NCBI RefSeq assembly: GCF_014982785.1
Contig: NZ_JADCKB010000006.1
Location: 1 to 64,000, forward strand
Length of the DNA: 64,000 bases
Direction of reading: 5' to 3'
Source: Ructibacterium gallinarum
GTDB taxonomy: Bacteria > Bacillota > Clostridia > Monoglobales > Monoglobaceae
Both the position numbers and the translations under genes were made by a program. This document shows positions 24,368 through 33,438 of the stretch, in pieces. Positions within the stretch are counted from its first letter, which is position 1; every line of letters begins with the position of its first letter. The notes below the pieces were generated by a model, which had not been told where the DNA came from, did not search any database, and saw nothing but the letters and a program-made list of their open reading frames with translations.

Positions 24368-25582
24368 GTGGATGGCAATGTGACAGGCATTTTAGCAGAT
24401 GTACTTTGTTTTCTTTTCTTTCTGCTTGCCGTGTATTATTTTGGTATTGCAGTATTTTCCTTGTTCCCCTTTCGTTTAGGTAATCCTAAAGAAGGGTATA
24501 CACGATTTGCAGTCGTGATTCCGGCGCATAATGAAGAGACTGTATTGCGCTCTTTGCTACATAGTTTGCGGCAGCAAGATTATCCGCAGCAGTATTTTTC
24601 GATAATCGTAATTGCAGACCGATGTATTGATGCTACTGCAAAAATTGCGCGGCAAATGGGAGCTTCTGTGTTAATCCGAAATGAGGATATAGAGATCGGA
24701 AAAGGGGTTGCATTGCGGGATGCGTTTGAACAAATTTTAAAAGAAAAACAGCAGTTTGACGCTGTAGTTGTTTTAGATGCGGATAATCTGCTTGACTGCA
24801 GATTCCTAAGTGAGATGAATTTTGCATTACGTCAGGGAAATCAAGCCGTACAGGGATATATTGATGCAAAAAATCCAAATGCGTCATGGGTTTCTTATGC
24901 ATATGCAACCTGGTACTGGATTACAAACAGAATTTTACAAATGGGATTTTGGCATTTAGGAATTGGCTGCAGTCTGGGGGGAACCGGATTTGCGCTTTCT
25001 ATTGACTTACTGCGCACGATTCCATGGCAAACGGTTTCGGTGGCGGAAGATGCGGAATATACTTTAAAACTGGCTTTAGAAAATGTTAAAATTGCTTATG
25101 CGGCTAAAGCGGTTGTATTTGATGAAAAACCCGATACGTTTAAGGTTTCAGTACGACAGCGCTGCCGTTGGGCACAAGGGATTACTGCTGTGCAAAGAGA
25201 TTATATGGGCAGTTTGCTGCGTTATGGAAAATGGAATGCTTTGCTGCGGTTTTGGAGCGATCTTATGATGCCATTATGTTTTTGCTTATGTTTGGTACTG
25301 GATTTTTTTGCAATTTGCAATCTGCTCCAAATTACGAATGCGGCATTTGCGGACTTTTGGGCTCGGCCATTGCCCTTTGTATTACTAAACTTTTATATAT
25401 TTGGTATGCTTTTTACGACTGGTTGTGGATTGATTTTGGATAAAAAATGTCATCATAAGCTGATCCTGAATTTTTTTGGATTTATGATTTATATTTTTAG
25501 CTGGATTCCGGCGGGCTTATTCGGAATTTTGCGGCATACAAAAAAAGATTGGTATCATACTGTACATAAACATAATGTTTGA
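24368..25582 (+). CDS. Processive-type family 2 glycosyltransferase, membrane-bound
   Basis: 404 residues, GTG start with AAGGAGGG upstream. One N-terminal span (about 7-35), cytoplasmic GT-A domain, and several C-terminal spans (about 295-400). Motifs of the cellulose/hyaluronan/poly-GlcNAc synthase group: VVIPAHNEE, DAD in VVVLDADNL (near residue 137), acceptor-side ED in VAEDAEYTL (near 226) and QRCRW in RQRCRWAQG (near 264). There is no PilZ domain. It is followed 21 bp later by glmS, which makes the hexosamine precursor, so a GlcNAc-type polymer or glycolipid is a reasonable inference. A paralogue with the same layout is at 30244. Confidence 0.88.
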   Translation: MDGNVTGILADVLCFLFFLLAVYYFGIAVFSLFPFRLGNPKEGYTRFAVVIPAHNEETVLRSLLHSLRQQDYPQQYFSIIVIADRCIDATAKIARQMGASVLIRNEDIEIGKGVALRDAFEQILKEKQQFDAVVVLDADNLLDCRFLSEMNFALRQGNQAVQGYIDAKNPNASWVSYAYATWYWITNRILQMGFWHLGIGCSLGGTGFALSIDLLRTIPWQTVSVAEDAEYTLKLALENVKIAYAAKAVVFDEKPDTFKVSVRQRCRWAQGITAVQRDYMGSLLRYGKWNALLRFWSDLMMPLCFCLCLVLDFFAICNLLQITNAAFADFWARPLPFVLLNFYIFGMLFTTGCGLILDKKCHHKLILNFFGFMIYIFSWIPAGLFGILRHTKKDWYHTVHKHNV

Positions 25583-25603
25583 TGCCGGACAGGAGGAAAA
25601 TCT

Positions 25604-27430
25604 ATGTGTGGAATTGTTGGATATGTCGGGAAAAAACAAGCAGCACCGATTTTGTTGGATGGACTTCGGAAGTTAGAATACCGTGGTTATGATTCTGCTG
25701 GAGTTGCCGTTATGACCGCAGAGGGGATTAACGTACAAAAGGCAAAGGGTAGACTATCCGTTCTGGAGAAACGGATAGATGGTGGAAAGCTGCTAAAAGG
25801 GACGATGGGAATTGGCCATACGCGGTGGGCTACCCACGGAGAACCTTCTGACACTAACTCCCATCCGCATTTGAGCCGTTCTGGCAGATTTGCTGTTGTA
25901 CATAACGGGATTATTGAAAATTATATAAAATTAAGAGAGTATTTGACAAAAAAAGGGTTTACTTTTCTTTCGGAAACGGATACGGAAGTCATTGCTCACT
26001 TGGTGGAGTATTATTATCAAGGTGATATTATTGATACAATAACCAAAGTAATGAATAAAGTGGAAGGCTCTTATGCGCTTGGTATTTTGTGTGCAGATAA
26101 TCCAGATCAGTTTGTAGCTGTAAGAAAAGAAAGTCCTTTAATTGTTGGCCTTGGAAAAGATGAAAATTTTATTGCATCTGATATCCCTGCCATTTTAGCC
26201 TATACACGTGATGTGTATTTTTTGGAGAATAATGAAATTGTTGTTTTGCGGGCTGATGAGGTGAAAATTTATAATACAGACCGTGAAAGCGTTCAAAAAG
26301 AAATTTTCCATGTAGATTGGGATATTTCGGCAGCAGAAAAAGGCGGCTACGAACATTTTATGTTCAAAGAAATTATGGAACAGCCTAAAGCGCTCCAGGA
26401 TACGATCAGTCCCAGAATTAAAGACGGACGGATTGTTCTTGATGATATTACATTATCAAAGGAATATATTGATAGTATTGATAAAATTTATATTGTGGCC
26501 TGCGGAAGTGCATATCATGTCGGTGTCGTCGGAAAATATGTTATAGAAAAGATGCTTCGCCTTCCAGTGGAAGTATCTGTGGCCTCTGAATTTAGGTATA
26601 TGCAGCCTATTGTGAATGAAAAGACTCTTGTGGTTGTTATCAGCCAATCTGGAGAGACAGCAGATACTATTGCTGCTATGCGGGAAGCGAAACGGCTAGG
26701 CGCACGAACCTTTGCTATCGTTAATGCAGTGGGAAGTGCCATTGCACGGGAGGCAGATGATGTGTTATACACCTGGGCTGGCCCGGAAATTGCTGTGGCA
26801 ACGACAAAAGCATATAGTACCCAGCTCACAGCAATTTATCTCCTTGCAATTTATATGGCACAGCATATGAACTGTTTAACACAAGAGCAGATTGATAGGT
26901 ACATCAACGCTTTACAAACCCTGCCCGAACATATTGCGCAGATTTTAGAACATAAGGAAGAGATACAGTATACCGCTTCTTTGCATTATAATAGCAAAAG
27001 TATCTTTTTCCTGGGTCGAACCTTGGATTACGCGGTTGCATTAGAAGGTTCTTTGAAATTAAAAGAAATTTCTTACATTCATTCTGAAGCTTATGCAGCA
27101 GGAGAGTTAAAACACGGGACGATTGCTCTTATTGAGCAGGGGACAGTGGTAGTTGCTCTTTGTACTGTCAAAGAGCTGTTTGAAAAAATGCTAAGTAATA
27201 TTAAAGAAGTAAAAGCACGGGGAGCAGTTGTGATTGCGGTGGCAGAAGAAGGCCAAACTGCTATTGAGCAGGAGGCGGATCACATCATTTATGTCCCGCA
27301 TTGTGACAGTTTGGTAATGCCTTCCGAAGTAGTTGTTCCGCTTCAGCTTTTTGCATATTACGTTGCATCTTTAAAGGGTTTGGATATTGATAAACCTCGA
27401 AATCTTGCAAAATCTGTAACTGTTGAATAA
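25604..27430 (+). CDS. glmS: Glutamine-fructose-6-phosphate aminotransferase (isomerising)
   Basis: 608 residues. Makes glucosamine 6-phosphate for cell wall and amino-sugar polymers. N-terminal class II glutaminase with catalytic Cys2 (MCGIVGYVG) and HTRWATHGEPSDTNSHPH; two SIS isomerase domains (IYIVACGSAYHVGVV; SQSGETADTIAAM) and the C-terminal end DKPRNLAKSVTVE. The gene follows the glycosyltransferase so closely (21 bp) that there is no room for the glmS ribozyme found before this gene in many Firmicutes; none is seen. Confidence 0.98.
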   Translation: MCGIVGYVGKKQAAPILLDGLRKLEYRGYDSAGVAVMTAEGINVQKAKGRLSVLEKRIDGGKLLKGTMGIGHTRWATHGEPSDTNSHPHLSRSGRFAVVHNGIIENYIKLREYLTKKGFTFLSETDTEVIAHLVEYYYQGDIIDTITKVMNKVEGSYALGILCADNPDQFVAVRKESPLIVGLGKDENFIASDIPAILAYTRDVYFLENNEIVVLRADEVKIYNTDRESVQKEIFHVDWDISAAEKGGYEHFMFKEIMEQPKALQDTISPRIKDGRIVLDDITLSKEYIDSIDKIYIVACGSAYHVGVVGKYVIEKMLRLPVEVSVASEFRYMQPIVNEKTLVVVISQSGETADTIAAMREAKRLGARTFAIVNAVGSAIAREADDVLYTWAGPEIAVATTKAYSTQLTAIYLLAIYMAQHMNCLTQEQIDRYINALQTLPEHIAQILEHKEEIQYTASLHYNSKSIFFLGRTLDYAVALEGSLKLKEISYIHSEAYAAGELKHGTIALIEQGTVVVALCTVKELFEKMLSNIKEVKARGAVVIAVAEEGQTAIEQEADHIIYVPHCDSLVMPSEVVVPLQLFAYYVASLKGLDIDKPRNLAKSVTVE

Positions 27431-27431
27431 A

Positions 27432-27472
27432 AAATAGCTCTGCCAAAGTACGGCTTTGGCAGAGCTATTTTG
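27432..27472. terminator. Bidirectional terminator after glmS
   Basis: AAATAGCTCTGCCAAAG pairs with CTTTGGCAGAGCTATTT around TACGG. A 17-bp stem between convergent genes, usable on both strands. Confidence 0.92.
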
Positions 27473-27480
27473 CTAAGCAA

Positions 27481-27822
27481 TTATTGATCATACTTAGTGA
27501 TTTCATCAAAATATACACGATATTCCTCCGGCGTCATTACTTTCAGAAAATCATATTCCTGCTCCAAACGACGCAGTATTTCGGGAGTGTCATCACGAGA
27601 GCCTAGATCCATTACAATCAAATCTTCTCTGATATCCTCCCAGGCTAAAGAACGTATTACGCCTTCAATGGTGTCTTCACAGTCCCGGACGCCAATGACG
27701 CGATGGACATAAGCGGGTTGGCGCCCGCATTTGGCTTTTGATAAGAATACCCCTTTGGCAATTAATTGCAAAATTCCATAAACAGCAAAAAAAGAAATCA
27801 CAACAGAAAATGCTATGCCCAT
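27481..27822 (-). CDS. Short membrane-anchored protein with a GT-A-like fragment
   Basis: 113 residues from the ATG at 27822 (AGGGGTG upstream). One N-terminal span (IAFSVVISFFAVYGILQLIA) and then a region resembling the first part of a family 2 glycosyltransferase: HRVIGVRDCEDTIEGVIRSL, VMDLGSRDDTPEILRRLEQE. The catalytic DxD and everything after it are absent, so it cannot be a complete enzyme. Its intact reading frame and good ribosome site argue against simple decay. It lies beside two full family 2 enzymes, so an accessory or nucleotide-sugar binding role is possible. Confidence 0.7.
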   Translation of the reverse strand: MGIAFSVVISFFAVYGILQLIAKGVFLSKAKCGRQPAYVHRVIGVRDCEDTIEGVIRSLAWEDIREDLIVMDLGSRDDTPEILRRLEQEYDFLKVMTPEEYRVYFDEITKYDQ

Positions 27823-27881
27823 AATAACACCCCTTTGCAAAAACATATCTAATGTTATTCTATGCAAAAGGCGTATTTTGG

Positions 27882-29063
27882 TTAAATCCTAAAATAATCG
27901 AACAGGCATCCAAAATCGATTCCGTTGATTTGAGCATTGCGGTACTGGTGGCATAAATTTCGGTTTCCTTCCTGCAATGCATGCGTGGTAATACCGCATG
28001 TATGTGACATATAAGTTTCAATGCAAGCCGCTAAATGATCACAGCCACGGATAATTCTGCCGTCAATAGGGAAATATTTGTCTTGATTATACATGGTATT
28101 CATTTTACCTTCAGGCACAAAGGAAATTTTCCCGTTTAAAATCACTTTATCACAGAATTCATCATTAGTAAAATACTCAATTTCTTGCCGCCATGTTTCC
28201 GGAATCAATGGATAAAGGACAGAGTCCATCTGCTCTTGTTCGATTTGCTTGATCAATTCATCCAATCCTTGTACAGAATTTTTGACAGGAGAAACAATAT
28301 CTCTGGTCAGCACTTCCGGAACATCGTGAAACAAACCGCCCCAAAAAGCATGTATACACCGTTGGGAGCAAGCACTGATCTCACAGGCACAAAAGTAGGA
28401 TAAAACAGCAACAATGAGCATATGTCCAATGACGGAAGTGGCAGGGATTCTCGGGGATCGGGACCAGCGCTGTTGAAAGCGTAATTCTCCAAGAAGATTG
28501 ACAAAACCTTGATAATTATTGTTCCGCATGTAAGAAGAAAAACAGGGAAGCGTTTCTAGTGTCTGAAGTTTACTGTCAATTTCACGTCGGGTCTGATCAA
28601 TTCCGTAATAGGTGTGGCACATATCGTAAATAATATCAAATTCCCATTTCGTGGCAAGATAGTGCGCTGCTTCTAAAACTTTTTTTTCCGCTACTGCATA
28701 CGCAGGATCGGTAAAATACCGTTCAAACCGACTGGCAAAACCGCCTGAAACCGCCTGAATATCCGGCTGGATCTGCTCGATAGCCCAGCGATTTAGTTCT
28801 GTCCCTTTTTCTTCCATAAGGCGGTGAAAAATGGGTGGTTTAATATCTGTTAAAACTAACCTGTGTAAAAATTCAAAAATCCCGCCCTCGATTAACAAAA
28901 AAGAATCAATTTCCGGGGCAAGTTTACTTAGAACATAAGCACATATCATTTTATGAGATTGTTTATCCAGTTCGGTAAATCCGCGCGAAGGCCGAATATG
29001 ATCGTTCCAGCGCTCAATAGATGCGGCTTCAAAAATAAATTCAATCAAGGATTTGCGGATCAA
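27882..29063 (-). CDS. HD-domain phosphohydrolase-like protein
   Basis: 393 residues, TTG start at 29063 with AAGGAGAG seven bases upstream; it overlaps the end of the HD-GYP gene by 23 bp, so the two are translationally coupled. An HD-type metal site is suggested by HMLIVAVLSYF and AFWGGLFHDVPEVLTRDIVS, with further conserved-looking segments such as IDGRIIRGCDHLAACIETYM supplying later ligands. This resembles the YfbR/HD-domain group. No output or membrane segment is seen. Substrate unknown; pairing with an HD-GYP protein hints at nucleotide signalling. Confidence 0.8.
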   Translation of the reverse strand: MIRKSLIEFIFEAASIERWNDHIRPSRGFTELDKQSHKMICAYVLSKLAPEIDSFLLIEGGIFEFLHRLVLTDIKPPIFHRLMEEKGTELNRWAIEQIQPDIQAVSGGFASRFERYFTDPAYAVAEKKVLEAAHYLATKWEFDIIYDMCHTYYGIDQTRREIDSKLQTLETLPCFSSYMRNNNYQGFVNLLGELRFQQRWSRSPRIPATSVIGHMLIVAVLSYFCACEISACSQRCIHAFWGGLFHDVPEVLTRDIVSPVKNSVQGLDELIKQIEQEQMDSVLYPLIPETWRQEIEYFTNDEFCDKVILNGKISFVPEGKMNTMYNQDKYFPIDGRIIRGCDHLAACIETYMSHTCGITTHALQEGNRNLCHQYRNAQINGIDFGCLFDYFRI

Positions 29064-29763
29064 GGTCGTTCTCTCCTTTCTTATGGACTCGACATGCTTC
29101 ATCTGCAATGAGGCGAGTCATGGCCTTTGCAACACGGGGATCAAACTGTGTCCCGCTGTGTTCGCGAAATTGACGTAAAATTTCACCGCGCTCAAGAGCA
29201 CCTCTGGTAGCCCGCTCGTGTGCCATAGCATCATATGCATCTGCAGCAGCAACAATCCGCGCAATCATAGGAATGTTTTCACCGGATAAGCCTTCGGGGT
29301 ACCCCGTTCCGTCAAAGCGTTCATGATGAAACATGGCTGCAAGCCGTACATCCGGTATTTCGGTAGTACCCGCCGTTAGCTTTGCGCCGATTTTCGGATG
29401 TTTTTGAAGAATTTTTTCTTCATCAGGACTTGGTTTATGGTTGATTGCCAGCAGTTTATCAGGAAGCTCCAGTTTTCCAATGTCATGGAGTAAAGCGGCA
29501 TAATAAACTTCATGCTCCCGGCCATAATGCAGATAGGATGCAAGTTTTACAGACCAAATTGCCACTCTGTAAGAATGACCAGCTTTATAGGGATTTTTTG
29601 CGTCTAAGGCATTCATAATTGCCCGGATGGTATCCAGAGTAACTTTGCGGCTTTTTCGACGAGCCTGATATTGTATGGCAGCCAATACAGCGCAAATGCC
29701 AGCAGCTAGAAGACAGATAATCGGCCAAAGAACGGCACCAATAAACAAAGCGTATCCGTGCAT
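29041..29763 (-). CDS. HD-GYP domain protein, probable cyclic-di-GMP phosphodiesterase
   Basis: 240 residues. One N-terminal span (about 3-27, ALFIGAVLWPIICLLAAGIC) anchors a cytoplasmic HD-GYP domain: HSYRVAIWSVKLASYL, LLHDIGKLELPD, HPKIGAKLT, HHERFDGTGYPEGLSGENIP, AAADAYDAMAHER. The HD and GYP motifs are intact, so hydrolysis of cyclic di-GMP or a related dinucleotide is expected. It lies between two membrane glycosyltransferases, enzymes often controlled by cyclic di-GMP. Confidence 0.9.
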   Translation of the reverse strand: MHGYALFIGAVLWPIICLLAAGICAVLAAIQYQARRKSRKVTLDTIRAIMNALDAKNPYKAGHSYRVAIWSVKLASYLHYGREHEVYYAALLHDIGKLELPDKLLAINHKPSPDEEKILQKHPKIGAKLTAGTTEIPDVRLAAMFHHERFDGTGYPEGLSGENIPMIARIVAAADAYDAMAHERATRGALERGEILRQFREHSGTQFDPRVAKAMTRLIADEACRVHKKGENDLDPQILD

Positions 29764-30243
29764 AAAACCATCCTCCTTTGCTATGAAACAAGCATTATTT
29801 TTTATATTATATCATAGTATCTAAAAAAAAGATAGAGGAAATCCATTTTTTTCTTAAGTTATAACAAAAGATATCATAATTTACCAATACAAGCATATAT
29901 TTTAGAAAAAGCAATTAAAGTACAGGATTTTGGGTTTGTAGGAAAAATGTAACATAAATTTAACATTGTAGATTTTTACCTACTAAACACGAAATTTATT
30001 GTTAAAAATGCACATATTTAAGCTATTTTCACAAAAGAAAACCTAATTTTTTGTACATTTTTACGGAAATAAGCATTTTTTTGGCTTTTATTAAAAAATT
30101 AGTTTATAAAAAATTTATATTTAATTTATATTTTTTTTATATATTAGCTATATAAATGTAATGATATATGATATAATTGATATGAAATAAAGGTGCTGCA
30201 GCGCACAGATTATCAAGCGGAAATACGCGATAAGGAGATTGTC
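29764..30243. other. AT-rich intergenic region before the second glycosyltransferase
   Basis: 480 bases, strongly AT-rich with long A and T runs, between divergent genes. TATAAT at 30172-30177 could serve the gene at 30244, but no good -35 box is at the right distance. No gene or RNA structure is seen. The composition suggests bent, regulated promoter DNA. Confidence 0.6.
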
Positions 30244-31506
30244 ATGAAAACAATAATTTATTTGAATTGTATGATCTCGATTGTCTTTACTCTATGTTAT
30301 GCTTATCAGTTTTTTTATATTTTTATTGGCCTTTTAAAAAAGCCAAAAACATTCACTGCTTCCTGTAATCATCGTTATGCGGTTGTGATTTCGGCGCGGA
30401 ATGAACGGGATGTTATTGCTCAGCTTATAGAGAGTATAAAAAGTCAGAGATATCCGTCTGAACTAGTGGACATCTTTGTCATTGCTGACAACTGCACTGA
30501 TGATACTGCGAAAGTAGCGGAACAGGCAGGGGCTATTGTATATGAACGTTTTAATAAAAAACAGGTTGGTAAGGGCTACGCTCTTGACTGGATGTTTAAT
30601 ATTATTGAACGGGATTATCAGGATAAAAACTATGAAGCATTTATGATTTTTGATGCGGATAATCTGCTTGATCAGAATTATATTATGGAAATGAACAAAG
30701 TTTTTGATCAAGGGTACCGTATTATCACAAGTTATCGTAATTCCAAGAACTTTGGAAGCAACTGGATTTCTGCTGGATATTCATTATGGTTTTTGCGGGA
30801 AGCTAAATTTTTGAATAATTCAAGAATGCAATTACATACTAGCTGTGCTATCTCCGGAACCGGTTTTTTAGTTAGTGCGGAAATCATTCACGCGAACGGA
30901 GGTTGGATTCATCATTTGCTTACAGAAGATATTGAATTTACTGTGGACAGTGTCATTCACGGTGAAACAATTGGATATTGTGCTGAAGCGATTTTGTATG
31001 ATGAACAGCCCACTTTATTCCGTCAGTCGTATCGTCAACGTCTGAGATGGGCAAAAGGCTTCTATCAGGTTTTTGCCAAATACGGCGGTCAGCTCTTTAA
31101 AGGGATACTGCGCGGCAGTTTTTCCTGTTTTGATATGTTGATGACAATTATGCCCGCTATGCTGCTGACACTGATCAGCACGATTATTAATGCAGTGGCT
31201 GTTCCGCTTGGCTTTTTGGCTAATTCACCAGAAACCAGCATCTTGCTACAGACGCTATTACAGACATTGATGAATTTTTATGGATTGTTCTTTATTTTAG
31301 GTACGATAACCACGATAACAGAATGGAAGCAAATTCATTGCAGTAAAATCAAGCGAATTTTAAATTTATTTACTTTTCCGATTTTTATGCTGACTTATGT
31401 TCCAATTGCAGTGATTGCACTGTTTAAGAAAGTGGAGTGGAAGCCGATTAAGCATTCGGTTGTACGGACTTTGGATGAAGTGCGCGGTGATCAGATCGCT
31501 GCTTAG
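30244..31506 (+). CDS. Processive-type family 2 glycosyltransferase, membrane-bound (paralogue)
   Basis: 420 residues from the ATG at 30244, which has AAGGAG at good distance; the frame extends 17 codons upstream without support. Same layout as the enzyme at 24368: N-terminal span (about 5-27), GT-A domain with VVISARNERD, DAD in MIFDADNLLDQN, TED in LLTEDIEFTVD and RQRLRW in YRQRLRWAKG, then C-terminal spans (about 296-400). Single-gene unit with an AT-rich leader and a terminator. Probably makes or extends a surface polysaccharide. Confidence 0.88.
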   Translation: MKTIIYLNCMISIVFTLCYAYQFFYIFIGLLKKPKTFTASCNHRYAVVISARNERDVIAQLIESIKSQRYPSELVDIFVIADNCTDDTAKVAEQAGAIVYERFNKKQVGKGYALDWMFNIIERDYQDKNYEAFMIFDADNLLDQNYIMEMNKVFDQGYRIITSYRNSKNFGSNWISAGYSLWFLREAKFLNNSRMQLHTSCAISGTGFLVSAEIIHANGGWIHHLLTEDIEFTVDSVIHGETIGYCAEAILYDEQPTLFRQSYRQRLRWAKGFYQVFAKYGGQLFKGILRGSFSCFDMLMTIMPAMLLTLISTIINAVAVPLGFLANSPETSILLQTLLQTLMNFYGLFFILGTITTITEWKQIHCSKIKRILNLFTFPIFMLTYVPIAVIALFKKVEWKPIKHSVVRTLDEVRGDQIAA

Positions 31507-31517
31507 TGCAAACGCTT

Positions 31518-31550
31518 AAAGGCACAGCCTTACCGCTGTGCCTTTTCTTT
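31518..31550 (+). terminator. Terminator of the second glycosyltransferase
   Basis: AAAGGCACAGC pairs with GCTGTGCCTTT, followed by TCTTTTTC. Confidence 0.85.
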
Positions 31551-31643
31551 TTCATCTTTATTTTTGAATAAAAGAGTTGTTTTTTGGACAATGCAGTAAT
31601 ATACTATATCATAACTTTGTGTGCAGAAACCTTGAGGAGTTGA

Positions 31644-33425
31644 ATGAAATTGGAGAAAAACAGACAGACGACAAAACAGCAAACGTTTATTCAGGGAGCA
31701 CTCATTTTAGGCGTTGCAAACTTAATTGTCAAAATTATTGGTGCTGTATTTAAGATTCCTCTCATCAATTTGATTGGGGATGACGGTATGGGATATTTCA
31801 ATATCGCATATCAAATTTATACCTTTATGTTTATTATTGCAACTGCAGGATTTCCGATTGCAATATCCAAGATGGTAGCAGAAAGTATGGCTCGAGATGA
31901 CGAACGCAATGCCCACCGTATTTTTCAAACAGCGTTTATATTTCTTGCGGTCATTGGTTTTTTGGGAAGTGCAGTGCTATACTTTTTCCCAAAACAGCTG
32001 GAAGCGCTTGTGGCTGTGCCTGGTTCTTCTAAAGGAATATTAGCCATTTCTCCGGCCGTGTTTTTTGTTGCCATGACATCGGTTTATCGTGGATATTTTC
32101 AAGGTAGGCAAAATATGTTTCCGACTGCTGCTTCTGAAGTAATAGAAGCTACGGCTAAACTTTTAGTTGGAATCGGTCTTGCATTCTTTTTTATGAATAT
32201 GACAGTGAATGGCAGCCTGGAAACAGCGATTGACTGGACAACGCGTCAGGTGCAGTCTACTTATGATCGAACCGTTTTCGCTTCTGCCGGAGCGATTTTT
32301 GGTGTAACTACCGGAACATTTTTATCTTTTGCACTCCTGAGCTGCATTTTTTTAGCACTTAGGAAACGAAAAAAAAGTCAATCACTTTCTTTGTTGCGCA
32401 GCCGGAAATCTATCTTAAAAGAGTTAATCTTAATTGCCATTCCTATTACGATTGGTGCTTCCGTATCCAGTCTTACCACTTTGATTGATATGGGAACCAT
32501 AACGCGCCGGCTTGTAACGCGTCCAGAAGTCCTTGCGCACTACGATTTTATGTTCAAGGAAGGAACTTCTTTTTATCAAAAAGTGATAGAAGAAGGATGG
32601 ACGGGCTTGGAACTGTACAAACAGCAAGCTGCATCGTTATATGGTATGTATACCGGAAAGGCGCTTACTATGTTTAATCTACCACTTACTTTGGTGGTTG
32701 CATTGGGAATGAGTGTTGTACCGGCTATCTCTGCTGCACTGACTCGCAGGAATGAAACAGAATCCAAAGCAATTACTGAAAGTACAATCCGTATTGCTAT
32801 GCTGTTTGCTGCTCCGTGTGCTTTTGGTATGTCAGTGCTTTCCAAAGAAGTTTTATTCTTGTTGTTCCAAGACTGCAATGCTAAATCTGTCCTGGCCATT
32901 TTATCCATAGCAATTATTCCGGTTGCGGTTGTTTCTGTTACAAATGCAATCCTTCAGGCATATGGGAAAGTATACTGTCCGGTCATCAATATGGTAATCG
33001 GCGGGGCAGTTAAAGTGTTGTTTAATTTTATATTCATTCCATATCTGGGAATTGACGGAGCGCCCGCAGGCACTTTCTTGTGTTATCTGATCATTGCTGT
33101 ATTAAATATGAGATATATTATAAAATACGCCAAGATTCGGTTTCGCTGGAATGCGTTTATTTTCAAGCCAGTTGCTGCGGCCGTTATTATGGGAGCTGTA
33201 GGATTTGTGCTGAGCACCTTTTTGACTGGAGAAAGCTTTTTGCTTTCTGCCTCAGTAAATATATGGTCGCGACGAATTCTGATTGCCGCAGAAATCGTTA
33301 TTTGTGCATTGGTTTACTTTTTGGCCGTTTTTACTGTCAGGGCCATTCAGCGTGAAGATATTTTGCGCCTTCCAAAGGGAGAGAAACTAGCTTCCGTATT
33401 AACCAAATTGAAACTATTAAAATAA
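31644..33425 (+). CDS. MATE/MOP-family flippase (YabM/SpoVB-like)
   Basis: 593 residues, with some 14 hydrophobic spans. N-terminal signature TFIQGALILGVANLIVKIIG, then AVFKIPLINLIGDDGMGYFN and RGYFQGRQNMFPTAASEVIE, as in SpoVB, YabM and related lipid-linked-precursor exporters. Followed 13 bp later by mazG and then rqcP, the order yabM-yabN-yabO of Bacillus, which favours the YabM branch. Likely role is flipping lipid-linked wall or polysaccharide precursors. The start has GAGGAG only four bases away; TTG at 31650 is an alternative. Confidence 0.87.
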   Translation: MKLEKNRQTTKQQTFIQGALILGVANLIVKIIGAVFKIPLINLIGDDGMGYFNIAYQIYTFMFIIATAGFPIAISKMVAESMARDDERNAHRIFQTAFIFLAVIGFLGSAVLYFFPKQLEALVAVPGSSKGILAISPAVFFVAMTSVYRGYFQGRQNMFPTAASEVIEATAKLLVGIGLAFFFMNMTVNGSLETAIDWTTRQVQSTYDRTVFASAGAIFGVTTGTFLSFALLSCIFLALRKRKKSQSLSLLRSRKSILKELILIAIPITIGASVSSLTTLIDMGTITRRLVTRPEVLAHYDFMFKEGTSFYQKVIEEGWTGLELYKQQAASLYGMYTGKALTMFNLPLTLVVALGMSVVPAISAALTRRNETESKAITESTIRIAMLFAAPCAFGMSVLSKEVLFLLFQDCNAKSVLAILSIAIIPVAVVSVTNAILQAYGKVYCPVINMVIGGAVKVLFNFIFIPYLGIDGAPAGTFLCYLIIAVLNMRYIIKYAKIRFRWNAFIFKPVAAAVIMGAVGFVLSTFLTGESFLLSASVNIWSRRILIAAEIVICALVYFLAVFTVRAIQREDILRLPKGEKLASVLTKLKLLK

Positions 33426-33438
33426 AGGTGACTTGCAA

